64,000 bases of DNA from Prochlorococcus marinus XMU1404 (GCF_017696175.1 NZ_JAAORE010000002.1:310001-374000), one strand, 5' to 3'. Counted from the first letter of the stretch, positions 34,813 through 43,063 are shown. Notes: generated by a model from the sequence alone, not told the origin. Made by a program: numbers and translations.

Positions 34813-35055
34813 ATGAATAAAATCAAAATAGCGATTTTCACAATATCAATAATCATATTATCTCTTATTGGAATTAAAAAATTAATTTATATAAATCAAG
34901 TTAAAGATTTAAAAAATAAAGAAGAATCAATCTTAAATGAATCTATACGTGTTTTAAATGAATGCTTCGATCTAGAAAATAAAAATAAAAGAACTCTTAA
35001 AAAATCAATTGAATTAATTGAGTATTGCTTAGAGGAATATGGATATAAAAACTGA
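34813..35055 (+). CDS. hypothetical membrane-anchored helical protein
   Basis: 80 residues: N-terminal helix (about 5-22), then a charged coiled segment with two Cys (NECFD, EYCLE). Function unknown. Confidence 0.45.
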   Translation: MNKIKIAIFTISIIILSLIGIKKLIYINQVKDLKNKEESILNESIRVLNECFDLENKNKRTLKKSIELIEYCLEEYGYKN

Positions 35056-35186
35056 TTTCAAGATTTGATGATGAATTTCCTTAATACTCCACTAATATGC
35101 AAGTAATCACTTGTTTTTGATCAATAATCTTGTTTCGTTCCATAAAATTTTTTTTTAATAATATTTTGCTAATTTAATTTTTTAAA

Positions 35187-35594
35187 ATGACTAAAGTAAA
35201 ATGTTCTTATTTAGGAAATTTAAACTGTGAGGCTATTCATCTACAATCTGGAAGTCTTATTAGAACGGATGCACCTTTAGATCACTGTGGTAAAGGTGAA
35301 AGTTTTTCCCCAACTGATTTATTAGCAACATCTTTAGGTACTTGTCTGCTAACCATTATGGCAATTAAAGCTAAATCGAAAGGATTTGATTTAAAAGGTA
35401 TATATTTAAATATTGAAAAACTAATGACACAAAATAGCGAGAGGAAAATAAAAGAACTAATAATAGATATTTACATACCAGAGCGCACTTCTATTAAAAC
35501 TATTGATTTTTTGAAAAAAGCTTCGAAAGAATGTCCAGTTACAAGAAATTTATCTCAAGAAATAGATATTAAAATTAGTTGGCATCATGATTAA
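35187..35594 (+). CDS. OsmC family peroxiredoxin-like protein
   Basis: 135 residues. Two conserved Cys (C53 in LGTCLLTIMA, C116 in KECPVTRNL) and the FSPTDLLATSLGTCL helix define OsmC/Ohr. The family reduces organic hydroperoxides with a thiol cofactor. GHVE-type Ohr motifs are not visible, so general OsmC-like. Cytoplasmic. Confidence 0.9.
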   Translation: MTKVKCSYLGNLNCEAIHLQSGSLIRTDAPLDHCGKGESFSPTDLLATSLGTCLLTIMAIKAKSKGFDLKGIYLNIEKLMTQNSERKIKELIIDIYIPERTSIKTIDFLKKASKECPVTRNLSQEIDIKISWHHD

Positions 35595-35625
35595 ATATCA
35601 AAAATAGTAATCACATAAAAAAAAA

Positions 35626-35736
35626 ATGAAATACTCTATTGGAATAATCATTCTGTTATTTGGAATATATGTAATGACAGATTTGGCATTAAAGACTAGG
35701 TATAAAAGGAAAAGACTTTCAAAAGGAAAAAAGTAA
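35626..35736 (+). CDS. 36-residue single-helix membrane protein with basic tail
   Basis: Starts MKYSIGIIILLFG, helix then KRKRLSKGKK. Unassigned. Confidence 0.4.
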   Translation: MKYSIGIIILLFGIYVMTDLALKTRYKRKRLSKGKK

Positions 35737-35811
35737 ATCTTTTAAATTTTACTATTGAAAATTCAGGAAATAGATTTATTTTTGTACTAACAATTAAGAC
35801 ACATTTTAGCT

Positions 35812-36096
35812 TTATTTTTTCACTATTTTTTGGTCAATCAAACTTAGCAAAGGGATCATGAAATTTACATTTATTCCAACAGTGCACCATGTATAAGTAA
35901 TTAGAAAAATTATTTTTATAAATAAATTAGGGGGTAAGTTGAAAAATATTTTGAAAAACCCTCCAATGAATAATACCAATATTCCAATTTGAAAAAGACC
36001 TTTGATTATCCATTTAAGTCCATTTTTTTTAATGTTTATGTAAAACCAATAAAAAACAAAAATAGATAACAAAAAATATATAAAATTTATGATCAT
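35812..36096 (-). CDS. hypothetical membrane protein, about three helices
   Basis: 94 residues, very hydrophobic with Phe/Ile-rich helices (about 2-20, 34-50, 60-88). Function unknown. Confidence 0.5.
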   Translation of the reverse strand: MIINFIYFLLSIFVFYWFYINIKKNGLKWIIKGLFQIGILVLFIGGFFKIFFNLPPNLFIKIIFLITYTWCTVGINVNFMIPLLSLIDQKIVKK

Positions 36097-36236
36097 CTTT
36101 TTAGAGAAAATCTAATAAATTTGCCATTATCAAGGCATGATTATAATTATCACTTTTTAATATGCCGATTTTTTTTAATGACAGAAAAGTTATACAAAAA
36201 ACAATAAAAATAAATTAATTTTTTGAACATTTATTC

Positions 36237-36620
36237 TTAAAACATTTTCGATTTTAATAAATCAACTCTTTTTTGATTCACTCCCAAATCACTTTCTCCA
36301 ACTCTTGATTCTGATCTTATTAATAAAATGTTTGATTCAGGTAGAAAGGATACTTCTAAGTCGTCTACATACTTCATCCATTTACTGGTTGCCTCAGCAT
36401 GGAGATAATCGCCATCAATTTCTACAATCTCAGTTCTTGGAGTGTTTTCGATAAATGTTTTTATCTCTTCAAAAGGTTTCGCAATATTGTTAACCTCCCA
36501 TTCTTCTCGAACACAATGAGCAATCTCTACACAAGGTTTTAGCTCTATATGTGAGGCAAATGATGAAGAAGGGAATAAAAAGCTTGCACAAATTAAAATT
36601 GCTAAAAAAAGTATTTTCAT
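36237..36620 (-). CDS. secreted DUF1499 protein
   Basis: 127 residues: signal peptide (about 22 residues, ending SSSFA-SH), then LKPCVEIAHCVREEWEV and the strands DYLHAEATSKWMKYVDDLEV and LLIRSESRVGESDLGVNQKRV, which follow the DUF1499 pattern. The two early Cys could form a disulfide. Periplasmic or thylakoid-lumen; function unknown. Confidence 0.75.
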   Translation of the reverse strand: MKILFLAILICASFLFPSSSFASHIELKPCVEIAHCVREEWEVNNIAKPFEEIKTFIENTPRTEIVEIDGDYLHAEATSKWMKYVDDLEVSFLPESNILLIRSESRVGESDLGVNQKRVDLLKSKMF

Positions 36621-36752
36621 AAACAGAGGAATTTAGTAGATCATAATCTAACTAATCAAGTGACTAATTTGTAATAGTGGTTCTTTTTATTTTTGGAGTA
36701 AACATACAATTATTTATATCCAATAATTAAATATATATTTCTAATAATTCAT

Positions 36753-36784
36753 AAAAAAAAGATCTCTCTGAGAGAGATCTTTTA
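36753..36784 (-). terminator. perfect Rho-independent terminator
   Basis: AAAGATCTCTCT / AGAGAGATCTTT, 12-bp perfect stem with a one-base axis, then eight T on the minus strand. It ends the Yfr2-like RNA. Confidence 0.85.
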
Positions 36785-36848
36785 AAAATTGATTTAAAAC
36801 AAGTGTTTCCTTGTTTCCACTGAATTAAATCAATTCCTCCTACACACA
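36753..36848 (-). ncRNA. Yfr2-family-like small RNA
   Basis: Minus-strand RNA of about 95 nt. It begins near GTGTGTAGGAGG. A 9-bp stem (TTGATTTAA/TTAAATCAA) with an inner AGTG/CACT carries two GGAAACA units in its apical part (GTGGAAACAAGGAAACAC), and the strong terminator closes it. Two GGAAAC units plus an anti-Yfr1-like 5' motif are what I recall of the cyanobacterial Yfr2 family. TATTAT about 7 bp upstream could be the -10 box. Confidence 0.6.
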
Positions 36849-36919
36849 TAATAAATTTTACATTAAATAAGAAAAATGTAATCCCTGCTGGACCTCTATC
36901 TTAACTGTCACATCAATAA

Positions 36920-36998
36920 AATACAAAAAGTACCCAAACATTGCTGTCGAGTACTTTTAAAGTTATCAGAAAAAAGTGTGTGAGGAGTTTCTGATATA
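36920..36998 (-). ncRNA. Yfr1-like small RNA candidate
   Basis: Minus strand contains the exact 11-mer ACTCCTCACAC, the ultraconserved element of cyanobacterial Yfr1. Here it straddles the 5' arm and loop of a 9-bp hairpin (TATCAGAAA/TTTCTGATA, 36964-36996). A second hairpin AAAAGTAC/GTACTTTT (36926-36958) followed by TTTTTG could be the terminator. Yfr1 normally lies near trxA/guaB, which are not here, and its element is unpaired, so identity is uncertain. Confidence 0.4.
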
Positions 36999-37111
36999 TT
37001 TAATCTACTCTGTGGCTAATTTAAAAGGCTACAGTATAAATTACTAATTATTTCAATTCTTCAAAAAAATTAGCTGTTGATGAAAAGAATAATCAGAAAC
37101 ATAAATAATTC

Positions 37112-37246
37112 ATGAAAAGCATTTATAAAAAAATCATTTTTATTATATTGGCATTTGCTCTTTTTTCATTAATAGTGGGTGTTGTCAAATATTCACTTAC
37201 TTATATTGAAAATAATCCTGAAAAATACTTACCTACACAAAAGTAA
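37112..37246 (+). CDS. 44-residue single-helix membrane protein
   Basis: Reads MKSIYKKIIFIILAFALFSL, one helix, tail ENNPEKYLPTQK. Unassigned. Confidence 0.5.
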   Translation: MKSIYKKIIFIILAFALFSLIVGVVKYSLTYIENNPEKYLPTQK

Positions 37247-37323
37247 GACAAAAATTAAGTATAAATTCACTTCAAAAAATCTATAAAGTGTATTAAATAT
37301 GTTCTACATACACAGCTTGTGTC

Positions 37324-37467
37324 ATGAAAATAAAAAACACTTCAGTTCTTAATCAGAATAATTTTCATATAAGTCAATTTAAAAATAAGCATAAATATCA
37401 AATACTTGAAAATTACTGGAAGAAAAGAAAGAAAGAATGTGAAAAAAATCTTTCTAAATTTTGCTAA
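37324..37467 (+). CDS. hypothetical 47-residue basic protein
   Basis: Basic and Asn/Lys-rich, with a WKKRKKECEKN segment and a final Cys. Ends 4 bp before the next gene. Weakly supported. Confidence 0.3.
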   Translation: MKIKNTSVLNQNNFHISQFKNKHKYQILENYWKKRKKECEKNLSKFC

Positions 37468-37470
37468 ACG

Positions 37471-37725
37471 ATGATTATGAATTTTATTTTTTCTTTTTTA
37501 TTAGCATCTGTTATGTGGGTACAAGTTCCACAGTGGGAAGCTGACTGGTCAAAATGTGCTGTAGATGTTCCTGATTCATCATGTCACTGGTACGTAGCTG
37601 CTCCCGATAATACGTTTGGGGAAGGATTTAATTGGGAAAACGCTCCTTGGTTTGATGCTAATGGATTACAGGATGTAGCTAAGATTGAGAAAGAATCTGT
37701 AGTAGAAAAACTTCAAAATAACTAA
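37471..37725 (+). CDS. secreted or anchored hypothetical protein
   Basis: 84 residues: short hydrophobic N-terminus (about 3-16), then a Trp- and Asp-rich region (VPQWEADWSKCAVDVPDSSC; WENAPWFDANG) with two Cys that could pair. It looks extracytoplasmic. Family not recognised. Confidence 0.6.
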   Translation: MIMNFIFSFLLASVMWVQVPQWEADWSKCAVDVPDSSCHWYVAAPDNTFGEGFNWENAPWFDANGLQDVAKIEKESVVEKLQNN

Positions 37726-37808
37726 AGTTTCTATTTCATCAATTAACTTTTAAAAGTATTTAAATCTAGTTGCTTAGTGGTTAAATTTTGATTAATTAAA
37801 AAATTTTT

Positions 37809-37955
37809 ATGCGATTCAAAGTAAGTCTCCAAAAAAATGGAAAGGAATTTGATGAAGTTGTTATAGCTAATAATAAAAAAGAGGCTATGGAAGTAGCTTT
37901 AAAAAACAATCCAGAAGCTCAAGCATTAAACTCTGATTGGACATTTAAGATTTAA
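37809..37955 (+). CDS. hypothetical 48-residue protein
   Basis: Reads MRFKVSLQKNGKEFDEVVIA then helix KKEAMEVALKNNPEA and WTFKI. The beta-alpha-beta arrangement is typical of a small folded domain. Its stop abuts the convergent znuB stop without a gap. Confidence 0.6.
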   Translation: MRFKVSLQKNGKEFDEVVIANNKKEAMEVALKNNPEAQALNSDWTFKI

Positions 37956-38741
37956 TTATTTGCGAAGTTTAGGAATCAAAAGAGATGCGACACAAATAAC
38001 ACTAATTGCAGGCCCAGGCGACAAATTAAAAACTATAGAGAGAAAAAAGCCCAGAAGTGAGATGCATAATCCAAAAAATGAAGATCTCATCATTGCAATT
38101 CTTAAACTATGAGCCTTATTTAGCCCTAACAGAGTTGGGGTAGAAAGAAGAGCAATAACAAGAATTACTCCCACTGCCGACATTGAACTAACAATTACTA
38201 ATGCAGTTGTAAAACTCAAAGCAAGATTTAATAAAGAAACGTTTATACCACTGGCGGATGCACCTTCTGGATCTAATCCCACATAAACAACCTTTTCATA
38301 TCCAAAAGTCATTAAAAGTATAAATACTAAAAAAGCAATTATTGTTCTAAGCAAATCTCCAAAATTTGCTGTCAATAAGTCGCCAAATAATACTGCTTCC
38401 AAATCAATCCTTATTCCGAGTAGAGGGATAATTAGGACTCCAAACCCAAGCATTCCAGCGAGAATAGTATTCATAACTGCTTCATAATTTTCACTTTTTC
38501 TATTAGTTAAACTTTCCGCAATTACAGAACCTAAAAGACCGCTGATAACACCACCAATTGAGGGGTGAATGCCAACCGCTAAGGCTAAAGCAAGTCCAGG
38601 CAAAACACAATGAGAGATTAAATTAACTTGTAATAATCTCTTATGAGTGATTAATACAGTTCCCATTGCTGGACATAAGATCCCTGAGAAAATAGTTATT
38701 ATTAATGGGACAAGCCACCAGTTGTTATTAATAAAAGACAT
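37956..38741 (-). CDS. znuB: zinc ABC transporter permease
   Basis: 261 residues, ABC-3 family with about eight helices. The start (WWLVPLIITIFSGILCPAMGTVLI) and the GISSHCVLPG-like NLISHCVLPGLALA segment are typical of ZnuB/MntB. Zinc rather than manganese is inferred from the zur, znuC and znuA genes around it. It diverges from zur with 17 bp between starts, so one regulatory region must serve both. Confidence 0.9.
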   Translation of the reverse strand: MSFINNNWWLVPLIITIFSGILCPAMGTVLITHKRLLQVNLISHCVLPGLALALAVGIHPSIGGVISGLLGSVIAESLTNRKSENYEAVMNTILAGMLGFGVLIIPLLGIRIDLEAVLFGDLLTANFGDLLRTIIAFLVFILLMTFGYEKVVYVGLDPEGASASGINVSLLNLALSFTTALVIVSSMSAVGVILVIALLSTPTLLGLNKAHSLRIAMMRSSFFGLCISLLGFFLSIVFNLSPGPAISVICVASLLIPKLRK

Positions 38742-38758
38742 TATTCGAATGATTCGGT

Positions 38759-39193
38759 ATGATCAAAAATACGGGACAAAAAAAGATTTCGGAAACAATG
38801 GTAACTAAGTCTGACATTACCAAAAGACAAGAACAACTTCTTGAAGAACTTAATAAATGCGAGGATGAATTGAGTGGTCAAGAGTTGCATAGACAATTGA
38901 TAGAAAGCGGAAAGGCTATGGGACTGACGACTGTTTACAGGAATCTTCAAGCTCTGATAAAGCATGGCTTAATACGTTCTAGACATCTCCCAACAGGAGA
39001 GGTTCTCTACACTCCCGTAGATAGAGATATTCATCATTTGACCTGTGTTCAATGTGGTGAGACATCAAAAATGGAAGGATGCCCGGTAAAAGATATTCAG
39101 ACACCCAAAACAAACCCAAAGCAATTCCAATTGTTGTTTCATACCCTCGAATATTTCGGGCTTTGCCAAAACTGTTATCAAGCTCAGAATTAA
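38759..39193 (+). CDS. zur: Fur-family zinc uptake regulator
   Basis: 144 residues, or 131 from ATG 38798, which leaves more room for an operator. The winged helix is LTTVYRNLQALIKHGLI (about 55-71). Metal-site residues are the HHLTCVQCG (C-x2-C) and the final GLCQNCYQ (C-x2-C) structural zinc pairs. It lies between znuC and znuB in the opposite direction, so Zur rather than Fur is the likely identity. Confidence 0.88.
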   Translation: MIKNTGQKKISETMVTKSDITKRQEQLLEELNKCEDELSGQELHRQLIESGKAMGLTTVYRNLQALIKHGLIRSRHLPTGEVLYTPVDRDIHHLTCVQCGETSKMEGCPVKDIQTPKTNPKQFQLLFHTLEYFGLCQNCYQAQN

Positions 39194-39206
39194 AAAGGAA
39201 CATTTT

Positions 39207-39977
39207 CTAATTACAGAAATTATTTTTCTTTATAGAGCTAATGTTTATTGCATCTAATTTATCTTTTATTAGATCAGGACTACCAACTGCCAAAACACTT
39301 TTATCAAGAACTATTACTTGATCATAGTTATTTAAAGACTCGCCCCAATCATGGCTACTTACAAGCAAAGAAAGTCCCGCATCCGCAAGTTGCCGAACAA
39401 TTTTCAGAAAATCCTCTTTTGCGGGGGGATCCAATGCCGCACAAGGTTCATCAAGAAGAAATATTTTTGCAGGGGACATCAGAGTTTTTGCTAATAGAGC
39501 TCTTTGTTGCTGTCCTCCTGAAAGAGAATCGAGTCTTCTATTAGCCAAATTTGCAATGCCTACTCTTTGCAATGTCGCCTCTAATTCACAACATTTATTA
39601 ATCCAAGAATTTGGATATGCCAGAAGAGTCTTAATTTGAAAGGGGTTATTACTTCTTGATTTTGAATACTTAATTTGACCAAGAGATACCAATTTTTCAA
39701 CTGTAATGGGAAACTTCCAATTCATAGAACTTCTTTGAGGCATAAGTGCCACTAAAGCTCTAGATCTATATAAATTTTCACCGTCAATTTTTATTTCGCC
39801 TTTATCTGGAGTATTTTGTCCTTGCAATATTCTCAAAAGAGTGGATTTACCAGCACCGTTTGGGCCAACTAACGCTGTTAGAGTCCCAGGTTTAATCTCA
39901 ACCGATACCTTATTTAAAACTGGCTTACTTTTTTTTGTGTATGCAAAGGTTAAATTTTCAGCGACTAAAGTAGCCAT
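39207..39977 (-). CDS. znuC: zinc ABC transporter ATP-binding protein
   Basis: 256 residues with Walker A GPNGAGKST (38-46), signature LSGGQQQRALLAK (about 153-165), Walker B IFLLDEPCAALD and H-loop SSHDW. Manganese-type relatives exist; zinc is assigned by the neighbours. It diverges from znuA with a shared 135-bp control region containing a palindromic Zur-like box. Confidence 0.92.
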   Translation of the reverse strand: MATLVAENLTFAYTKKSKPVLNKVSVEIKPGTLTALVGPNGAGKSTLLRILQGQNTPDKGEIKIDGENLYRSRALVALMPQRSSMNWKFPITVEKLVSLGQIKYSKSRSNNPFQIKTLLAYPNSWINKCCELEATLQRVGIANLANRRLDSLSGGQQQRALLAKTLMSPAKIFLLDEPCAALDPPAKEDFLKIVRQLADAGLSLLVSSHDWGESLNNYDQVIVLDKSVLAVGSPDLIKDKLDAINISSIKKNNFCN

Positions 39978-40075
39978 TAATTAATTTTTAAAAAAGTAAC
40001 TTTATAAGCTTACCAATAATACAAGTTTCATATTATTTTCATAACATTTGATACCTCTGATTGCCAGGCACAATG

Positions 40076-40092
40076 AAAATGATTATCATTTT
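40076..40092. promoter_or_regulatory. putative Zur box between znuC and znuA
   Basis: AAAATGAT-T-ATCATTTT is a perfect 17-bp palindrome with the TGAT(A/T)ATCA core of Zur/Fur boxes. It lies 21 bp before the znuA ATG and can also repress divergent znuC. Confidence 0.75.
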
Positions 40093-40112
40093 TAAGTATT
40101 TAATAATTTTTT

Positions 40113-41630
40113 ATGTCAATTTTTAAAAGACTTTTATCAAATAAAACAGGTTCAAGTAAGTCAATTATTAAAACTTCCGTAATCGCTGGAACGATTATAT
40201 TTTCTGGTTTTGGGCAGGATGTCATGGCTAAAGGGAAGTCATACGTAGCAGTAGAACCACTAGTTTGTGATTTAGTTAAATCAATTGCATTACCATCTGA
40301 CGAAGTTACATGCTTAGTAGATAGAAAACAGGATGTTCATGACTTAAAGATCAATCCAAGGCAAGCTCAATTACTAAATAGCGCAGACAAAGTATTTACT
40401 CTTGGGAAAGAAATGACTCCAAGTATGAGAAATTGGGAAAATAAAAAGGATACTGTTGTTGTAGGTGTTAGTGCAATAGACGTAGATGATCATTCTGATC
40501 ATGGCGGTCAAGATGACCACTCAGACCATGGTGGACATGACGATCATGCTGAACATTCAGCCAAGGTAGATGATCATTCTGATCATGGTGGACATGATGA
40601 TCATGCTGAGGGTGCTTTCGAATGGGCAGGTAAATTCCAACTTTCTAAGGGTTCTTACAAATGGTCATTTGAAAAAGTCGATGGCGAATATGCAGATCCT
40701 GCAATGAAGATGGTGATTCTCAAATCAAATGATATAGAAGGGTCTGAAGATTTAGCTAAAGAATTATTAGGATCTAAAGACTCAATAAGCAGAAAAAATA
40801 ATGGTACTTTGATTGCAAGTAATAAAGCTTTTGTTCTTAACTTTGATCAAAGAAAAGAAAGCACTGTTTTTAATGTGGATATCAAAGAAGATGGTGAATA
40901 TATATTTTTTACTGAACACATGCCTTTTGAGTTTGAAGCAACTCAACACTTCTTTAAAGACGTTTTAAATAGTGATGTCGAGCCAATAGCACAAGTACCA
41001 GATGAAGGAGAGGGGCATCATCACCATCATGACCATGGAGGTCTAGATCCACATGTATGGCATGATCCACATAACATCATAAAAATGGGAGATGTTATAA
41101 GCAAAAGTTTAAAGAAAGATATTTCAGTTTTTAATAGAGGGGACAGAAAATTAATTAATGAAAGATTCGAAAAAGCTGATTCAATCTTAGAAGGCTTAGA
41201 TCGTTGGATCGTCGAACAAGTAAGCTCTATTCCTGAGGAAAACAGAGTAATTGTTTCTAAACACAAAGCAATGGAATACTACGGTGATGCTTTTGGTTTT
41301 GAAACTATTAGTTTACTTGACTTTCTTGGAGACTCCTCAAGCTTAAGACCAGATAACATAAGTTCTACTTTGAAAATGTTAGATGAAGAGAAAGTTCAGG
41401 CAATATTTCCTGAACAGATTCCAGCATCTAAGTTATTAAGAAACTTAAGTAGGCAAAGTTCGGTCCCTTTAGCTTCTAATCAAATATTCGTTGATGGATT
41501 GATGATGGACGGGAATACGGTTTCAGTAGCTGTTCACAACACTTGCACAATTGTTGATTCATTAGGAGGAAGTTGTGATAAAGAATCTGGCTCCAATCTT
41601 GAGTCTGAATGGTACAAACTTTCAGATTAA
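40113..41630 (+). CDS. znuA: zinc ABC transporter substrate-binding protein with an inserted domain
   Basis: 505 residues, about 200 longer than a usual ZnuA. N-terminal signal-like helix (about 23-39), then the binding-protein fold (YVAVEPLVCDLVKSIA). A His/Asp-rich loop (about 126-167) with repeated DHSDHGGHDDH follows. A domain of about 115 residues (FEWAGKFQLSKG to FTEHMPFEFEATQHFF, 169-281) is inserted before a second HHHHHDH stretch and LDPHVWHDP. The insert matches one in the GTPase downstream. Periplasmic zinc capture. Confidence 0.9.
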   Translation: MSIFKRLLSNKTGSSKSIIKTSVIAGTIIFSGFGQDVMAKGKSYVAVEPLVCDLVKSIALPSDEVTCLVDRKQDVHDLKINPRQAQLLNSADKVFTLGKEMTPSMRNWENKKDTVVVGVSAIDVDDHSDHGGQDDHSDHGGHDDHAEHSAKVDDHSDHGGHDDHAEGAFEWAGKFQLSKGSYKWSFEKVDGEYADPAMKMVILKSNDIEGSEDLAKELLGSKDSISRKNNGTLIASNKAFVLNFDQRKESTVFNVDIKEDGEYIFFTEHMPFEFEATQHFFKDVLNSDVEPIAQVPDEGEGHHHHHDHGGLDPHVWHDPHNIIKMGDVISKSLKKDISVFNRGDRKLINERFEKADSILEGLDRWIVEQVSSIPEENRVIVSKHKAMEYYGDAFGFETISLLDFLGDSSSLRPDNISSTLKMLDEEKVQAIFPEQIPASKLLRNLSRQSSVPLASNQIFVDGLMMDGNTVSVAVHNTCTIVDSLGGSCDKESGSNLESEWYKLSD

Positions 41631-41642
41631 ATTTTTCCATTA

Positions 41643-41659
41643 AAAACGGTTATCATTGC
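41643..41659. promoter_or_regulatory. putative degenerate Zur box upstream of the COG0523 gene
   Basis: AAAACGGTTATCATTGC matches the znuA palindrome at 13 of 17 positions. It lies 49 bp before the GTPase ATG, in the 77-bp gap after znuA. Confidence 0.5.
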
Positions 41660-41707
41660 CAATTTTTACTATTATTAAACTATTATTTATTTTGTAAAAA
41701 TTAGTAA

Positions 41708-43063
41708 ATGAGCATCAAAGATAGAGTTCCCGTAACAATCCTCACTGGATTCCTTGGTTCAGGGAAAACGACTCTTCTTAATAGAATATTAAGTGAAGAG
41801 CACGGGAAAAGAATAGCCGTAATTGAGAATGAATACGGAGAAGTGGGTATAGATCAAGGGCTCGTAATTAATGCCGATGAAGAAGTATTTGAGATGTCAA
41901 ATGGGTGCATTTGTTGTACTGTTCGGGGAGATTTAATAAGAGTCCTTGGCAACCTTATGAAAAGAAGAGATAAGTTTGACTATGTTTTAGTAGAAACCAC
42001 AGGATTAGCAGATCCAGGCCCAGTTGCTCAGACTTTTTTCATGGATGAAGAAATCAGTTCCGAATTTACTCTCGATGGAATTGTGACTTTAGTTGATGCT
42101 GCACATATTGATCAGCAATTAGGAAGAAGTGATGAAAGTGCAGAACAAGTTGCGTTTGCAGATGTTCTTGTCCTAAATAAAACTGATTTAGTTTCTGATG
42201 ATGCTCTAGATACTCTTGAATCGAGATTGAGAGATATGAACCGAATGACTCGAATCATTCGAGCCGAGAATGCCCAAGTACCCATCGAAACAGTCCTAAA
42301 TCTAAGTGCATTTGATCTCGATCAAATCCTTAAACGCAGACCAACATTTCTTGAACCAGAATATCCTTTTGAATGGACAGGTGTTTACGACCTTGCTGCA
42401 GGTAAATATGAATTAATGCTAGAAGAAGGTCCCGATCCAGAAATGTCATTAGTAGCTTTCGCTAATCAAGGTGAGAGTGAAGAAGAACTTAAAGATGGTG
42501 CTGAATCCTGCGTAAGACTTTATGCAGAAAAAGCTAAAAGCTTAGAACCTGGGAATATTATTCCATTTGGAGAACATATAAACCTTAAATTGGAGGATAA
42601 AGGAAATAAATCCTTCATCCTGAACATAGAAAAGCCTACAAAAATAGGTTTGTTTACACAGCACACCGCTGAAGAATTCAATATGAAAATCATTAAAAGT
42701 GAAGACAATAATTCAAAAGAGATCCCATTTAATATTGAAAGATTCTGGCAAGCCGAGCACGAGCACGATGATGAAGTAACGTCAATTGCAATTGAACGAT
42801 TTGGAGATGTTGATCCAGAAAAACTTAATACTTGGTTGGGCAGACTTCTTTCTGAAAAAGGGGTGGATATATTTAGAACTAAAGGTTTCATTAGCTACTC
42901 AGGGAACCCACAGAGAATAGTTTTCCAAGGGGTGCATATGTTATTTACAGCACAACCTGATAAAGAATGGGGTAACGAACCCCGTAGAAACCAACTTGTT
43001 TTTATAGGTAGGAATTTGGACGAGAAAGAGATGCGAGAAGGTTTTGAAAAATGCCTGATATAG
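41708..43063 (+). CDS. COG0523 (CobW-type) GTPase with inserted domain, putative zinc metallochaperone
   Basis: 451 residues. Walker A GFLGSGKTT (14-22), the metal motif CICC (67-70), ETTGLADP (96-103), and NKTD (157-160) define a G3E/COG0523 GTPase. Between the GTPase and the CobW_C domain (about 345-451) sits a domain of about 110 residues (FEWTGVYDLAAGKYELML to GLFTQHTAEEFNM, 221-327) that aligns with the insert in ZnuA. Probable role: GTP-dependent delivery of zinc to client proteins when zinc is scarce. The stop overlaps the WD40 start. Confidence 0.88.
   Translation: MSIKDRVPVTILTGFLGSGKTTLLNRILSEEHGKRIAVIENEYGEVGIDQGLVINADEEVFEMSNGCICCTVRGDLIRVLGNLMKRRDKFDYVLVETTGLADPGPVAQTFFMDEEISSEFTLDGIVTLVDAAHIDQQLGRSDESAEQVAFADVLVLNKTDLVSDDALDTLESRLRDMNRMTRIIRAENAQVPIETVLNLSAFDLDQILKRRPTFLEPEYPFEWTGVYDLAAGKYELMLEEGPDPEMSLVAFANQGESEEELKDGAESCVRLYAEKAKSLEPGNIIPFGEHINLKLEDKGNKSFILNIEKPTKIGLFTQHTAEEFNMKIIKSEDNNSKEIPFNIERFWQAEHEHDDEVTSIAIERFGDVDPEKLNTWLGRLLSEKGVDIFRTKGFISYSGNPQRIVFQGVHMLFTAQPDKEWGNEPRRNQLVFIGRNLDEKEMREGFEKCLI

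Larger units (their letters stand above)
36621..37111. other. gene-free tract with tandem structured RNAs
   Basis: 491 bp without a credible frame, between the DUF1499 gene and a small membrane protein gene. It holds the two RNA candidates above and a further 8-bp hairpin (CTGTGGCT/GGCTACAG, 37010-37034). The rest is plain AT-rich DNA. Confidence 0.7.

Noticed and set aside
36926-36998. Reading the GTGTGTGAGGAG hairpin as a plus-strand Yfr2-type RNA
   Set aside because: No terminator or T-run follows on the plus strand, whereas the minus strand has both a T-run hairpin and the exact Yfr1 11-mer.
42520-42891. 123-codon minus-strand frame within the GTPase gene
   Set aside because: Lies antisense to conserved GTPase sequence; Ser/Leu-rich shadow.
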